Source: Tabrizicola oligotrophica
GTDB taxonomy: Bacteria; Pseudomonadota; Alphaproteobacteria; Rhodobacterales; Rhodobacteraceae
Assembly: GCF_011008935.1 (NCBI RefSeq)
Contig: NZ_JAAIVJ010000011.1
Coordinates: 1 to 64,000 of the forward strand
Length of the DNA: 64,000 bases
Reading direction: 5' to 3'
This document shows, one piece after another, positions 16,694 through 26,620 of the stretch. Within the stretch, counting starts at the first letter, position 1, and every line of letters starts with the position of its first letter. The position numbers were made by a program, and so were the translations under genes. The notes below the pieces were generated by a model. The model was given only the letters and a program-made list of their open reading frames with translations, was not told where the DNA came from and ran no database searches.

Positions 16694-17821
16694 GTGACGA
16701 AAACCACCTCCACTCTGTCCCGCCGCAGCTTTCTCAAGCGGACTGCCGCGGGGGCCGGTGCGCTGGCCGCTCCGGCGCTGATCTCGTCCAAGGCGCTGGC
16801 CTCTTCGGGCGAGCTGAACTTCGTGGGCTGGGCGGGCTATCCCGCGCTGGCCGAAAAGGTCATCCCCGCCTTCACTGCCGCCACCGGCATCACCGTGAAC
16901 TTCAAGGAGCTTCCCGACCAGGACACCATGTTCGCCGAAGGCAAGGTCGCGCTGGAGGCCGGCGGCATCGACCTGATGGAACCGACGATCGACCGCGTCG
17001 GCGCCTGGGATTCGAACGGCCTTCTGGGGGCTTTCGATGAAGCCAAGCTGGCGATGGACAACTATCTGCCCGGTCTGGCCGATGGCGCGGCGGGCGAGCG
17101 GTCGCGTCCCGGCGGCGCGCTGAAATATGTGCCGTCGAACTGGGGCACCGAGGCTCTGGTGGTGAACACCGCAGGGGCCAAGCTGTCGTCGCCGCCCTCG
17201 CTGGGCGATCTGTTCAACGCCGAAAACCAGGCCACCGTGCGCCCGCATTCGGCGCTGGCCGCGATGGGCCGCTGGCTGGACGCCACCGGACAGCTGCCGC
17301 GCCCGTGGATGGACGGCTACACCGACATGGCGGCCATGGTCGAGCTGTGGGACATCGCGCTGGCCAAGGCCGTCGAGATGAAGGGCAATGTCGTGCAGTG
17401 GTGGTCGGGCGAGAACGAGGCCAACGCCGGCTTTACCGCGAACGGCGCCACCATCGGCCTGTGCTGGGATTCGACCGGCTACAACCTGCGCAATGACGGC
17501 TATGCCTATGTCGCGCCAGCCGAAGGTGCCTTCGCCTGGCATCAGGGCTTCGTGCTGATGAAGAACGCCGCCAACGTCGATCAGGCGCACGAATTCGCCA
17601 AGTACATCTCCACCGCCGAAGGCGCTGCGGGCTGGGCCACGGCCTTCTCGTCGAACCCGGTGGGCAAGGGCGCGTCCGACCTGATGAGCCCCGACGTTGC
17701 CGCCTATTACAACGGCACCTTCAACGACGAGGCGCTGTCGAAGCTGTGGTGGTGGCCCGACCAGTCGGCCGACTTCCTCGCCAAGCGCGCCGAATACGCC
17801 GACAAGTACAAAGCGGCGTAA
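16694..17821 (+). CDS. ABC transporter substrate-binding protein, polyamine/spermidine type
   Basis: Periplasmic binding protein of 375 residues in the PotD family. The N terminus SRRSFLKRT followed by a hydrophobic stretch and ALASS is a twin-arginine export signal. The mature part has SGELNFVGWAGYP and VIPAFTAATGITVNF, typical for this group. The start is GTG at 16694 with GGGAG upstream. ATPase and two permeases follow. The substrate could be putrescine/spermidine or another amine, perhaps one used by the upstream ligase. Confidence 0.88.
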   Translation: MTKTTSTLSRRSFLKRTAAGAGALAAPALISSKALASSGELNFVGWAGYPALAEKVIPAFTAATGITVNFKELPDQDTMFAEGKVALEAGGIDLMEPTIDRVGAWDSNGLLGAFDEAKLAMDNYLPGLADGAAGERSRPGGALKYVPSNWGTEALVVNTAGAKLSSPPSLGDLFNAENQATVRPHSALAAMGRWLDATGQLPRPWMDGYTDMAAMVELWDIALAKAVEMKGNVVQWWSGENEANAGFTANGATIGLCWDSTGYNLRNDGYAYVAPAEGAFAWHQGFVLMKNAANVDQAHEFAKYISTAEGAAGWATAFSSNPVGKGASDLMSPDVAAYYNGTFNDEALSKLWWWPDQSADFLAKRAEYADKYKAA

Positions 17822-17857
17822 CCCAAAAGGCTGCCCCATTTTCGGGCACTTGACCAT

Positions 17858-17890
17858 CACGCCGGGCCGTCGAACGCCCGGCGTGTTTCG
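17858..17890 (+). terminator. Hairpin between binding-protein and ATPase genes
   Basis: Perfect 10-bp stem CACGCCGGGC / GCCCGGCGTG (17858-17867 and 17876-17885) followed by TTTCG. Such stem-loops after a binding-protein gene commonly cut back transcription or protect the upstream mRNA, giving more binding protein than membrane subunits. Confidence 0.6.
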
Positions 17891-18009
17891 TTCGCGCCGG
17901 GGGGTGCCAAATCTGGATGAATTGCACCGCCCGAACTGGCTATAGCCATTGCGCGGGGTCCGGCGCCTGCTAGGCTGACAAAAAACATAAACAGGGGGAA
18001 AGACGGTCC

Positions 18010-19092
18010 ATGAGTGCAGGGATTGATCTTGAAGGCGTGTGCTGCGATTTCGGCAGCTTTCGCGCGGTTGACAATGCCAATGTGTCGATCAGGCCGGGCG
18101 AGTTCTTTTCGTTCCTTGGGCCGTCGGGCTGCGGCAAGACCACGATCCTGCGGATGATCTCGGGGTTCATCGACCCGACGCAGGGCGCGATCAAGATCGG
18201 CGGCAAGGACATGAAGGGCCAGCGCCCGAACCAGCGGCCGACTGCGCTGATCTTTCAGAACCTCGCGCTGTTTCCGCTGATGCCGATCTGGGAGAACATC
18301 TCCTTCGGGCTTGAGGTGCGCGGCGTCGACAAGGCCACCCGGCGCAAGAAGGCCGAGGATTTGCTGAAACTTGTCGATCTGCCCGGCGCGGCCGACAAGA
18401 TGGTCAGCCAGTTGTCCGGAGGGCAAAAGCAGCGCGTGGCGATCGCCCGGGCGCTGGCGGTAGAACCGGCCGTGATGCTCCTGGATGAACCGCTCTCCGC
18501 GCTCGATCTGAAACTGCGCCAGCACATGCGGGCCGAGTTGCGCGCCATCCAGAAACGGACCGGCGTGACCTTCATCTACATCACCCACGACCAGGGCGAG
18601 GCGCTGGCGATGAGCGACCGGGTGGGCGTGATGAGCCAGGGCCGCATCCAGCAGGTCGCCGATCCGCGCGACATCTACAACAACCCGGTGAACGGCTTTG
18701 TTGCCTCTTTTGTCGGAGAAAACAACATCTTCGAAGGCACGGCTGGCGCGGCGTCCGAAGGGCTGGCGCGGTTTGACACCGCGCATGGCGCCTTCCGCGC
18801 CCGACTTGCGCCCGATGCGGCGGGCAAGCCGGTCAAGCTGTACGTCCGGCCCGAGCATACAGTGCTGACGGCGACGGCGGCTTCGGAAAACTCGGTCCCG
18901 GTCACAGTGTCCGAGGTTTCGTTCGAGGGGGCCTTCATCTCGGTCCATTCGGTCAGCGATCACGGCCAGACCATCACCGCCGAGATCCGCAACGACGGTT
19001 CGGCCACCGTGCCGCAGGTCGGCAGCAAGCTGCATGCCAGCTTTGAGGCCGCCCGTGCCGCGCTGCTGCCTGACGCGAATGTAAGGGGGTAA
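18010..19092 (+). CDS. ABC transporter ATP-binding protein (PotA type)
   Basis: A 360-residue ATPase subunit. Walker A is GPSGCGKTT (about residue 37), the signature LSGGQKQR (about 137) and Walker B VMLLDEPLSALD (about 157), followed by the switch His in THDQGEA. The C-terminal TOBE domain (residues about 240-350) fits the PotA/FbpC group. The ribosome site GGGGGAAAG precedes ATG 18010. It energises the importer formed with the two permeases directly downstream, four bases away. Confidence 0.93.
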   Translation: MSAGIDLEGVCCDFGSFRAVDNANVSIRPGEFFSFLGPSGCGKTTILRMISGFIDPTQGAIKIGGKDMKGQRPNQRPTALIFQNLALFPLMPIWENISFGLEVRGVDKATRRKKAEDLLKLVDLPGAADKMVSQLSGGQKQRVAIARALAVEPAVMLLDEPLSALDLKLRQHMRAELRAIQKRTGVTFIYITHDQGEALAMSDRVGVMSQGRIQQVADPRDIYNNPVNGFVASFVGENNIFEGTAGAASEGLARFDTAHGAFRARLAPDAAGKPVKLYVRPEHTVLTATAASENSVPVTVSEVSFEGAFISVHSVSDHGQTITAEIRNDGSATVPQVGSKLHASFEAARAALLPDANVRG

Positions 19093-19096
19093 GCCG

Positions 19097-20023
19097 ATGC
19101 AAGACCTCCTGCGCCGCTACGGGCCGGGGCTGACCGGGCTGATCTGCCTTCTGGTCGCCTTCTGGCTGGTGATGCTGGTCATCGTGCCCAACGTCACCTT
19201 GTTCGAACAAAGCTTCCGCCCCTATCTGCCGGTCGTCGATATCGGCGGTCCGAAAGACACCTACAGTTTCAGGAACTACCTCAAGGTGCTGGACGGCGCG
19301 ACCGAGACCAGCCTTTTCGGCATTGCCTTTTCAGTCCCGGTGCATGTGAAGACCTTCTTCCAGACCATCTGGTATTCGATGGTCGTCACCGTGGTCTGTT
19401 TCGCGCTGGCCTATCCGCTGGCCTATTACATGGCCAAGGTGGTGCGCCCGAGAACCGTGCCGACGCTCCTGCTGCTGCTGTTCGTGCCCTTGTGGGTCTC
19501 CGAAGTGCTGCGCGCCTTTGCGTGGTGGATCATTCTGGCCTTCAAGGGGCCGTTGAATGTGCTGTTGCAGGGGCTTGGCCTGATCGAAGATCCGATCCGC
19601 TGGACCAACATGGGCTACACCGGCGTCATGGTCGGGCTGGTCTATACCTATGTGCTGTTCATGATCTTCCCGATCTACAACGCGGTGTCCTCGCTTGACA
19701 CCAACCAGATCGAGGCGGCGGATGATCTGGGCGCCTCGTGGTGGCGCATCCATTGGCGCATCGTGCTGCCCCATGCCAAGCCCGGTATCGCCTCGGGCGC
19801 GGTCATGGTGTTCATGCTGTCGGCCGGCTCGCTTCTGGTGCCCTCAATCCTTGGCTCCACCACCTCGCAATGGTTCACCCAGACCATCGACCAGTGGTTC
19901 AAGGACGCGCTCGACTGGAACACGGCCAGCGCCTATGCCTTCCTGCTTCTGCTGCTTTGCACAGTCTTCGTCTCGGTGGCGATGAAGGTGTTCAAGGTCA
20001 AGCTGTCCGATATTGCGAAATAA
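19097..20023 (+). CDS. ABC transporter permease (PotB type)
   Basis: Inner-membrane permease of 308 residues with about six membrane segments (first LICLLVAFWLVMLVIV). The EAA loop that docks the ATPase is visible as EAADDLGASWWRIHWRIVLPHAKPG near residue 215. A large periplasmic loop after the first segment is typical of PotB. It lies between the ATPase gene and the second permease with very short spacers. Confidence 0.92.
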   Translation: MQDLLRRYGPGLTGLICLLVAFWLVMLVIVPNVTLFEQSFRPYLPVVDIGGPKDTYSFRNYLKVLDGATETSLFGIAFSVPVHVKTFFQTIWYSMVVTVVCFALAYPLAYYMAKVVRPRTVPTLLLLLFVPLWVSEVLRAFAWWIILAFKGPLNVLLQGLGLIEDPIRWTNMGYTGVMVGLVYTYVLFMIFPIYNAVSSLDTNQIEAADDLGASWWRIHWRIVLPHAKPGIASGAVMVFMLSAGSLLVPSILGSTTSQWFTQTIDQWFKDALDWNTASAYAFLLLLLCTVFVSVAMKVFKVKLSDIAK

Positions 20024-20035
20024 GGGGGTGGGATC

Positions 20036-20902
20036 ATGCACAAGCTTCGACTGAACCTCCTGCATCTCTACATGGGCCTCTTTCTGGTCTACATGCTCGC
20101 GCCTCTCGTCGTCATGTCCGGCGCGGCCTTCAATGACAGCAAGCTGCCCTCGATCGTGCCGTGGAAGGGCTGGACCGGCAAATGGTTCTCCGAGATGATC
20201 GCGGATGAGCGCATGATGCTGGCCTTCGCCAACACGCTTTGGGTGGCGGTGGCGGTGGCGGGGATTGCCGTCCTCATCGGCACGGCGGCGGCCATCCTCA
20301 TCAACTCGGTCTCGGGCAAGGTGCGCACGGCGCTTTACGGCATGATGATCTCGACCATCCTCATTCCCGGCGTGGTGATCGGCATCTCGACGATGATCCT
20401 GTGGACCAAGATGGGCAATGCGCTGGGGACCGAGTTCTTCCTGTTCAATCCCGGCCTGCATCTTTCGGTGCTGGGGCAGGTCAGCTACATCGCCGCCATG
20501 GTGATGCTTCTGGTGCTGGCCCGGCTGCAAAGCTTTGACGCCGGGCTGGAGGAGGCGGCGCTGGACCTTGGCGCCAGCCACGGGCAGGTGATGCGCCGTA
20601 TCCTGCTGCCGCACCTTTACCCCGCCATCGGCGCGGGGGCGGCGGTGGCCTTCTTCCAGTCGATCGAGAACTTCAACGTCACCCAGTTCACCCGCGGCGG
20701 GGCCGATACGCTGACGGTCTATGTGTTCTCCAAGGTGCGCTCGGGCATCACCCCGACGATCAACGCGCTGGCCTTCCTGCTGATCATCGTGACGCTGGTG
20801 CTGGCGGTGGCCTATGAGCTGAACCGGCGCCGCAAGGCGCATGAGGAAGCCGCCCGCGAGGCCGAGGCCCGCCGCGCCGAGGCGCTGGAGGAAGCCCTGT
20901 AA
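20036..20902 (+). CDS. ABC transporter permease (PotC type)
   Basis: Second inner-membrane permease, 288 residues with about six membrane segments and the EAA loop EEAALDLGASHGQVMRRILLPHLYP near residue 180. The charged C-terminal tail rich in Arg, Glu and Ala is longer than usual. The ribosome site AAGGGGGTGGG precedes ATG 20036. A strong hairpin follows the stop, so the importer operon ends here. Confidence 0.92.
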   Translation: MHKLRLNLLHLYMGLFLVYMLAPLVVMSGAAFNDSKLPSIVPWKGWTGKWFSEMIADERMMLAFANTLWVAVAVAGIAVLIGTAAAILINSVSGKVRTALYGMMISTILIPGVVIGISTMILWTKMGNALGTEFFLFNPGLHLSVLGQVSYIAAMVMLLVLARLQSFDAGLEEAALDLGASHGQVMRRILLPHLYPAIGAGAAVAFFQSIENFNVTQFTRGGADTLTVYVFSKVRSGITPTINALAFLLIIVTLVLAVAYELNRRRKAHEEAAREAEARRAEALEEAL

Positions 20903-20911
20903 TCCAGCGGA

Positions 20912-20950
20912 GCCGCCGGTCCTGAAACAGGACCGGCGGCACGGCTTTTG
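20912..20950 (+). terminator. Rho-independent terminator of the ABC operon
   Basis: A perfect 13-bp stem GCCGCCGGTCCTG / CAGGACCGGCGGC (20912-20924 and 20928-20940) with an AAA loop, followed by ACGGCTTTTG. A copy of the dispersed ATATCC block, in reverse orientation, follows at 20995-21020. Confidence 0.8.
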
Positions 20951-21035
20951 TTTAAGGGCAGGGGCGTTGCCCCTCTGCGCATGCGCGCATTCACCCCAGG
21001 ATATTTGCGAACAGATGAAAGGCGGGTCCGGTTTT

Positions 21036-22412
21036 CTAGTGCCGCCCGGTGATCCAGTTGCCGAAGGCGGCAAGGCGCGAGGGCTTGCCGCGCAGCCGGG
21101 CCTCGCGGCGGTCGGCGATGCCGAAAAGCTGGTACATCATGTGGATGCCGAGCCAGCGGAAGGGTTCCGGCTCCCATTGCCGGACCCGGCGGTTGACCCA
21201 GGGGTGGCGGGTGAGGGCGGTGTCGCGGCCAAGCGCGAGGTCGGCCAGCGTGCGACCGGCGAGGTTCGAGGTGGACACTCCGACGCCGACATAGCCGCCC
21301 GCCCAGCCAAGCCCGGTGTCGCGGTCCAGCCCGACGGTCGCGCACCAGTCACGCGGCACACCGATCACCCCGCACCAGGCATGGTCGATGGGGTATTTCG
21401 CGGCCTCGGGAAAATGTTCGTGCAGGACGGCGGTCAGGCGGGCGATGGTTTCGGCGTCGGGCGCGCCATTGGCGTCCATCTTTGAGCCGAACTTGTAGGG
21501 CACGCCGCGGGCGCCCACAGTGATGCGGCCTTCGCGGGTGCGCTGGCAGTAGCAATAGGCGTTCTTCATGTCGCCGATCAGCTCATGCCCGTCCCAGCCG
21601 ATCCTGGCCCAGGCCTCGGGCGGCAGCGGCACAGTGGCGATCTGCGCCGAATTCAAGGGCACCCAGTCGCGCTTGTGGCCTTCGATGCCGGCGGTGAAGC
21701 CTTCGGTGCAGCGCAGGATGATCGGGGCGGTGACGGTGCCTTTCGTGGTCACCACCTGGCCTTTGTCATAGCTGACGACCTCGGTGCCCTCGACGATTCG
21801 CGCGCCCCTGCGCTCCACCGCTTGCGCCAGCCCGCGCACCAGTTTTGCCGGCTGCACCCGCGCCATGCCGCTGACCACCATGGCGCCCAGAACGCCCGGC
21901 ACGCTGATGCGCTGCGCCACTTCTGCGGGGCTGAGTTCGCGCACCCGGTGGCCGTCGCCCCAATGCCGGCGATGGGCGATTTCCTCCTGCATGCGCTGGA
22001 GTTGCGCCGGGTTCGTTGCCACCATCATCTCTTCCGAGGGCAGGATGTCGGCGTCGATGCCTTCGGCGGCGCAGACCGCGGTGATCTCGGCCACGGTGCC
22101 TTCGAGGTCCTTGACCATCTCCAGCACTGCCGCGCGCGAGGTGGCGGCGGCATAGCGTTCGTGGTTCCAGGCGAAGGTGCCCATGCACCAGCCGCCGTTG
22201 CGCCCCGAGGCGCCAAAGCCGGCGAATTCCTTTTCGATCAGCAGCACCTTGAGATCCGGCTTTTCCTGCAGCAGATACCAGGCGGTCCAGAGCCCGGTGA
22301 AGCCCGCCCCGATGATCGCCACATCGGCCGTGGTGTCGCCTTGCAGCGCGGGCCGGCGAGTTTCGGGCAGGCCGATGTCGGCATACCAGAACGACACGTC
22401 ACCGATCTTCAT
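21036..22412 (-). CDS. FAD-dependent amine oxidase, DAO family (PuuB/OrdL-like)
   Basis: A 458-residue flavoprotein of the D-amino-acid oxidase family. The dinucleotide-binding motif VAIIGAGFTGLWTAWYL starts near residue 31, and FAGFGASGRNGGW is the OrdL/PuuB-type second block; the C terminus has GLGWAGGYVGVGVSTSNLAGR. PuuB oxidises gamma-glutamylputrescine; with the glutamine synthetase-like ligase and polyamine-type importer nearby, an amine or gamma-glutamylamine is the natural guess. GGGAGG precedes the ATG at 22412. It lies 62 bp after the LysR gene on the same strand, with an 18-bp palindrome in between. Confidence 0.85.
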   Translation of the reverse strand: MKIGDVSFWYADIGLPETRRPALQGDTTADVAIIGAGFTGLWTAWYLLQEKPDLKVLLIEKEFAGFGASGRNGGWCMGTFAWNHERYAAATSRAAVLEMVKDLEGTVAEITAVCAAEGIDADILPSEEMMVATNPAQLQRMQEEIAHRRHWGDGHRVRELSPAEVAQRISVPGVLGAMVVSGMARVQPAKLVRGLAQAVERRGARIVEGTEVVSYDKGQVVTTKGTVTAPIILRCTEGFTAGIEGHKRDWVPLNSAQIATVPLPPEAWARIGWDGHELIGDMKNAYCYCQRTREGRITVGARGVPYKFGSKMDANGAPDAETIARLTAVLHEHFPEAAKYPIDHAWCGVIGVPRDWCATVGLDRDTGLGWAGGYVGVGVSTSNLAGRTLADLALGRDTALTRHPWVNRRVRQWEPEPFRWLGIHMMYQLFGIADRREARLRGKPSRLAAFGNWITGRH

Positions 22413-22424
22413 GCGGTAGCCTCC

Positions 22425-22468
22425 CTTGCGTTTGCCGCATGCTGGCGCTGCGTTTGATCAAACGCAAG
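22425..22468. promoter_or_regulatory. Operator candidate before the PuuB-like oxidase
   Basis: TGCGTTTGATCAAACGCA is a perfect 18-bp palindrome at 22449-22466, and a further half site CTTGCGTTTG lies at 22425-22434, immediately upstream of the oxidase start. It probably binds a regulator of the oxidase; the next-door LysR protein is the nearest candidate, but the symmetry also fits other families. Confidence 0.5.
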
Positions 22469-22474
22469 GGGGCC

Positions 22475-23359
22475 TCAGCCGATTTCGCCTTTCAGCCAGC
22501 GCCGGAACGACTGCAAGGGCGCGCGTTCGGCGCGGTCCTTCGGCCAGACAAGGTAATAGCTGCCGGTCGAGGCGATGGCGGGGCCGTAAAGCGGCACGAG
22601 GCGGCCGGACTCCAGTTCGCGCTGGATCAGGTAGGTCGGCATCAGCGCCGCGCCAAGGCCGTGGATCGCGCCCTGCATCATGGTGGCGAACTGGTCGAAC
22701 AGCATGGCGGGGGGCCGCAGGCCGGCTTGCCCGTGGTGCGCCAGCCAGCGGCCCCAGTCGCCGGTGCGGCTTTCCAGTTGCAGGAGCGGCAGGGCCAGCA
22801 CGTCCTCGGGCCGGGGCAGGGGGGCGGGCGCCAGCGACGGGGCGGCGACCGCCAGCATGTCCTCTTGCATCAAGGGCAGGTAATCGACGCCCGGCCAGTC
22901 CTGCCGGCCATAGTGGATCGCGGCGTCGAACTGGCTGGCCTCGAAGTCGAAGGGCTTCAGCCGGGTCGAAAGGTTCACCGTCACTTCCGGGTGCTGGCCG
23001 GCGAACCGCGCCAGACGCGGGGCGAGCCAATGCATCCCGAAAGCCGGCAGGATGGCGAGGTTCAGCGCCCCGCCGCCGGGATTGGCGCGCAGGGTCAGCG
23101 TCGCCTGCCCAAGCCCCGTCAGCAGCCGCCGCACCTCGCGGCAATAGTCGCGCGCGCCTTGCGTCAGTTTCAGCCGGTGCTTGTCGCGCTGAAACAGCGC
23201 CACGCCGAGTTGGCCTTCCAGCACCTGCAACTGACGGCTGACTGCGCCCTGCGTCAGGTTCAGCTCCTCGGCGGCGGCGCTGGCGCTGCCAAGCCGGTCC
23301 ACCGCCTCCAGCGCCAGAAGCGAGGGCATCGAGGGCAGGTAGCGACGCGAGACGAGCAT
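22475..23359 (-). CDS. LysR family transcriptional regulator (GcvA-like)
   Basis: A 294-residue regulator with the N-terminal helix-turn-helix ([35 protein letters not shown], residues about 14-50) and a C-terminal periplasmic-binding-like effector domain. The GcvA-type start ([10 protein letters not shown]-like) and size fit. It is divergent from glutaryl-CoA dehydrogenase, an arrangement where such a LysR often activates gcdH. AAAGGAGG precedes the ATG at 23359. Confidence 0.92.
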   Translation of the reverse strand: MLVSRRYLPSMPSLLALEAVDRLGSASAAAEELNLTQGAVSRQLQVLEGQLGVALFQRDKHRLKLTQGARDYCREVRRLLTGLGQATLTLRANPGGGALNLAILPAFGMHWLAPRLARFAGQHPEVTVNLSTRLKPFDFEASQFDAAIHYGRQDWPGVDYLPLMQEDMLAVAAPSLAPAPLPRPEDVLALPLLQLESRTGDWGRWLAHHGQAGLRPPAMLFDQFATMMQGAIHGLGAALMPTYLIQRELESGRLVPLYGPAIASTGSYYLVWPKDRAERAPLQSFRRWLKGEIG

Positions 23360-23377
23360 TCAGGCCTCCTTTGGCAT

Positions 23378-23458
23378 ATGAGATTTCCTCATGGAGTATT
23401 GCCCCTGTTTCGCTAGGGCCAGCGGCAGATTCGTGCAATAGACTTGTGCAAATCTCAT
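23378..23458. promoter_or_regulatory. LysR-type binding sites in the lysR/gcdH spacer
   Basis: ATGAGATTTCCTCAT (23378-23392) is a 15-bp interrupted palindrome near the LysR start, and its left half ATGAGATTT recurs inverted as AAATCTCAT at 23450-23458 just before the gcdH ribosome site. Two sites bracketing a divergent promoter are common for LysR autoregulation plus activation. Confidence 0.5.
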
Positions 23459-23475
23459 TCCTTCTGGAGGCCAAG

Positions 23476-24696
23476 ATGCTCGACAAACCCAAGCTGAAAG
23501 CCAAGGACGCCCCCGATCTCGGCCGGTTCGACTGGGAAGACCCCTTCCGTCTGGAAGACCAGCTGACCGATGAGGAGCGCATGCTGCGCGACGCAGCCCG
23601 CGCCTATGCGCAGGACAAGCTGCAACCGCGCGTCATCAAGGCCTTCCGCGAGGAATCCACCGACCCGGCGATCTTCCGCGAGATGGGCGAGATGGGGCTT
23701 CTGGGCGTCACCGTGCCGGAGGAATACGGCGGGATTGGCGCCAGTTATGTCGCCTATGGCCTGATCGCGCGGGAAGTGGAGCGGGTGGATTCGGGCTATC
23801 GCTCGATGATGTCGGTGCAGTCCAGCCTCGTGATGTATCCGATCTATGCCTATGGCACCGAGGCGCAGCGGCAGAAATACCTGCCGAAACTGGCCATCGG
23901 CGAGTGGATCGGTTGCTTTGGCCTGACCGAGCCCGATGCGGGCTCAGACCCCGCCGGGATGAAGACCGTGGCGAAGAAAACCGCCAACGGCTATGTGTTG
24001 AACGGCGCGAAGATGTGGATTTCCAACGCGCCCATCGCCGATGTCTTCGTGGTCTGGGCCAAGTCGGAAGCCCATGGCGGCAAGATCAAGGGCTTTGTAC
24101 TGGACAAGGGCATGAAGGGCCTGTCCGCGCCGAAGGTCGGCGGCAAGATTTCGCTGCGCGCTTCAATTACCGGCGAGATTGTCATGGACAATGTCGAGGT
24201 TGGCGAAGACGCGCTGCTGCCGCATGTCGAAGGCCTGAAAGGCCCGTTCGGCTGCCTCAACCGCGCCCGCTATGGCATTTCCTGGGGCGTTCTCGGCGCG
24301 GCCGAATTCTGCCTGCACGCCTCGCGCCAGTATGGGCTTGACCGCAAGCAGTTCGGCCGCCCGATTGCCCAGACCCAGCTTTACCAGCTGAAACTGGCGA
24401 ACATGCTGACCGAGATTTCGCTCGGCCTGCAAGCCTCGCTCCGCGTCGGCCGGCTTCTGGACGAGGCGAATGCCGCACCGGAAATGATCTCGATCGTCAA
24501 GCGCAACAACTGCGGCAAGGCGCTGGATGCGGCGCGCTGGGCGCGCGACATGCACGGCGGCAACGGCATTCAGGAGGATTTCCAGGTCATCCGCCATATG
24601 GTGAACCTTGAGACCGTGAATACCTATGAGGGCACCCATGACGTGCACGCGCTGATTTTGGGCCGCGCCATCACCGGGCTGCAGGCGTTTTTCTGA
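23476..24696 (+). CDS. gcdH: Glutaryl-CoA dehydrogenase
   Basis: A 406-residue FAD enzyme that oxidises and decarboxylates glutaryl-CoA to crotonyl-CoA in lysine, tryptophan and related aromatic breakdown. The family blocks are clear: [19 protein letters not shown] at the N terminus, [17 protein letters not shown] around the substrate-binding region and [15 protein letters not shown] with the catalytic Glu. The ATG at 23476 has TGGAGG upstream; the longer open frame is not needed. It ends at a hairpin terminator. Confidence 0.95.
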   Translation: MLDKPKLKAKDAPDLGRFDWEDPFRLEDQLTDEERMLRDAARAYAQDKLQPRVIKAFREESTDPAIFREMGEMGLLGVTVPEEYGGIGASYVAYGLIAREVERVDSGYRSMMSVQSSLVMYPIYAYGTEAQRQKYLPKLAIGEWIGCFGLTEPDAGSDPAGMKTVAKKTANGYVLNGAKMWISNAPIADVFVVWAKSEAHGGKIKGFVLDKGMKGLSAPKVGGKISLRASITGEIVMDNVEVGEDALLPHVEGLKGPFGCLNRARYGISWGVLGAAEFCLHASRQYGLDRKQFGRPIAQTQLYQLKLANMLTEISLGLQASLRVGRLLDEANAAPEMISIVKRNNCGKALDAARWARDMHGGNGIQEDFQVIRHMVNLETVNTYEGTHDVHALILGRAITGLQAFF

Positions 24697-24749
24697 TCGC
24701 CCCCTGCGGTGGGTTCCGCCCCACCGCTTCGCCCCTGAAATCCCACCAC

Positions 24750-24782
24750 AAGGTCCGGACCCCGCAAGGTTCCGGGCCTTTT
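24750..24782 (+). terminator. Rho-independent terminator after gcdH
   Basis: A 10-bp stem AAGGTCCGGA / TCCGGGCCTT with one G-T wobble (24750-24759 and 24771-24780) followed directly by TTTT. Confidence 0.7.
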
Positions 24783-24949
24783 GCATCTCCCCACCTGAGT
24801 CTTGCCCGCAACAGATGCGCCCCCAGATGCGGTATCGGCAACTTTCCGCTACCCGAGATCACGGGGCCGCCCCTATAGTCGGCGCAAGATCACGGGGGCA
24901 TACCCCCGGGCTTGAGGCAGGACACCAGGAACAAGCTAGGAGGGAGCCG

Positions 24950-25417
24950 ATGCGCTGCCCATTCTGCGGGAACGTCGATACGCAAGTGAAGGACAGCCGT
25001 CCGGCGGAGGACCATGTGTCGATCCGCCGCCGTCGCTTTTGCCCGGCTTGCGGGGGGCGCTTCACCACCTATGAACGCGTGCAACTGCGCGACCTTGTGG
25101 TCGTGAAATCGTCCGGCAAGCGCGAGGATTTCGACCGCACGAAGCTGGAACGCTCGATCCGCATCGCCATGCAGAAGCGGCCCATCGACCCCGAACGCAT
25201 CGACCAGATGATTTCCGGCATCGTGCGGCGGCTGGAATCCCTGGGCGATACCGACATCCCGTCCAAGACCATCGGCGAGATCGTCATGGAAAGCCTCGCG
25301 CGGATCGACACGGTGGCCTATGTGCGTTTTGCCAGTGTTTACAAGAACTTCCAGGCGGCGGACGACTTTGACCGCTTCGTGAGCGAACTCCGGCCGAACC
25401 CGGCCAGCGACGAGTGA
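24950..25417 (+). CDS. nrdR: Transcriptional repressor NrdR
   Basis: A 155-residue ATP/dATP-sensing repressor of ribonucleotide reductase genes. The N-terminal zinc ribbon is MRCPFCGN with a second pair in [16 protein letters not shown]; the ATP-cone domain begins [28 protein letters not shown] precedes the ATG at 24950, so the longer upstream frame is not used. It overlaps ribD by four bases (GTGA), a frequent bacterial pairing. Confidence 0.97.
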   Translation: MRCPFCGNVDTQVKDSRPAEDHVSIRRRRFCPACGGRFTTYERVQLRDLVVVKSSGKREDFDRTKLERSIRIAMQKRPIDPERIDQMISGIVRRLESLGDTDIPSKTIGEIVMESLARIDTVAYVRFASVYKNFQAADDFDRFVSELRPNPASDE

Positions 25418-26511
25418 GCGACGCTCAGCACATGACCCATGCCCTGCGCCTTGCGGCGCGGGGCCTTGGCAATGTCTGGCCCAATCCCGCGGTGGGCTGC
25501 GTCCTGGTGAAGGACGACCAGATTGTCGGGCGGGGCTGGACCCAACCCGGTGGCCGCCCCCATGCCGAGCGCCGGGCGCTTGATCAGGCCGGGCCGCGCG
25601 CGGCGGGCGCCACCGCCTATGTCACGCTGGAGCCTTGCGCCCATCACGGCCATACCCCGCCCTGTGCGTCAGGTCTGATCGCCGCCGGCGTCGCGCGGGT
25701 GGTGACGGCGCTGACCGACCCGGACCCGCGCGTGTCGGGCAAGGGCCATGCGATGCTGCGCGCCGCCGGGATCGAGGTGACCGAAGGCGTGATGGCCGCC
25801 GAGGCGGCCCGCCTGAACGCCGGGTTCCTCAAGCGCGTGACGCGGGGGCTGCCCTTCGTCACCCTGAAACTTGCCACCACGCTTGATGGCCGGATCGCCA
25901 CGGCCTCGGGCGAGTCCCGCTGGATCACCGGGGCGGCGGCGCGGCGGCATGTGCATCTCTTGCGCCTGAGCCATGATGCAGTGCTGGTGGGCGCCGGAAC
26001 GGCGCGGGCCGATGACCCGGACTTGACGGTGCGTGACATGGGGGTAGTGCGCCAGCCGGTGCGCATCGTGTTCGACAGCCGGCTCAGCCACCGCCCGGAC
26101 AGCCGGCTTGGCCGCACGGCGCGGGAAAACCCGGTCTGGATGGTGCATACCGCCGCAGCGCCGCCCGACGCCCGCGCCGCATGGGCGGGCACCGGGGCCG
26201 AGCTGATCGAGGTCGCCGCGACCGCCGCAAGGCAGGTGGACGCCACCGCCGCCCTGCAGGCGCTGGCCGCGCGCGGGCTGACACGCATCCTGTGCGAGGG
26301 CGGTGGGCAACTGGCGGCAAGTCTTGTCGCCGGGGGACTTGCCGATGATCTGGCCAGCTATCAGGCCGGCGCGCTGATCGGGGCCGATGGCCGGGCAGGG
26401 TTTGCCGCGCTGGGTCTGGCCGCGCTGGCCGAGGCCCCCCGCCTGACCCTGCGCGAGGCCTGTGGGCTGGGGCCGGACCGCTACAGCCTGTGGTCCTTTC
26501 CGCAAAGCTAG
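25414..26511 (+). CDS. ribD: Bifunctional riboflavin deaminase/reductase RibD
   Basis: A 365-residue cytoplasmic enzyme for the second and third steps of riboflavin synthesis. The N-terminal deaminase has the zinc motif PHAERRAL and [14 protein letters not shown]; the C-terminal reductase begins [26 protein letters not shown]. The start is GTG 25414, overlapping the nrdR stop. The convergent spacer 26512-26620 holds a CGCCTT/AAGGCG hairpin and another GATATTTG block. Confidence 0.95.
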   Translation: MSDAQHMTHALRLAARGLGNVWPNPAVGCVLVKDDQIVGRGWTQPGGRPHAERRALDQAGPRAAGATAYVTLEPCAHHGHTPPCASGLIAAGVARVVTALTDPDPRVSGKGHAMLRAAGIEVTEGVMAAEAARLNAGFLKRVTRGLPFVTLKLATTLDGRIATASGESRWITGAAARRHVHLLRLSHDAVLVGAGTARADDPDLTVRDMGVVRQPVRIVFDSRLSHRPDSRLGRTARENPVWMVHTAAAPPDARAAWAGTGAELIEVAATAARQVDATAALQALAARGLTRILCEGGGQLAASLVAGGLADDLASYQAGALIGADGRAGFAALGLAALAEAPRLTLREACGLGPDRYSLWSFPQS

Positions 26512-26620
26512 GAAATCGCGCCGCGCCTTCGCAAGGCGAAGCCGCGGCAAGGGTGTTTCTCGCCTCTGGCCTGCGGCCAACCGGCTCGGCCGGATTGGAT
26601 ATTTGGGCCAGTCTGAAAGA

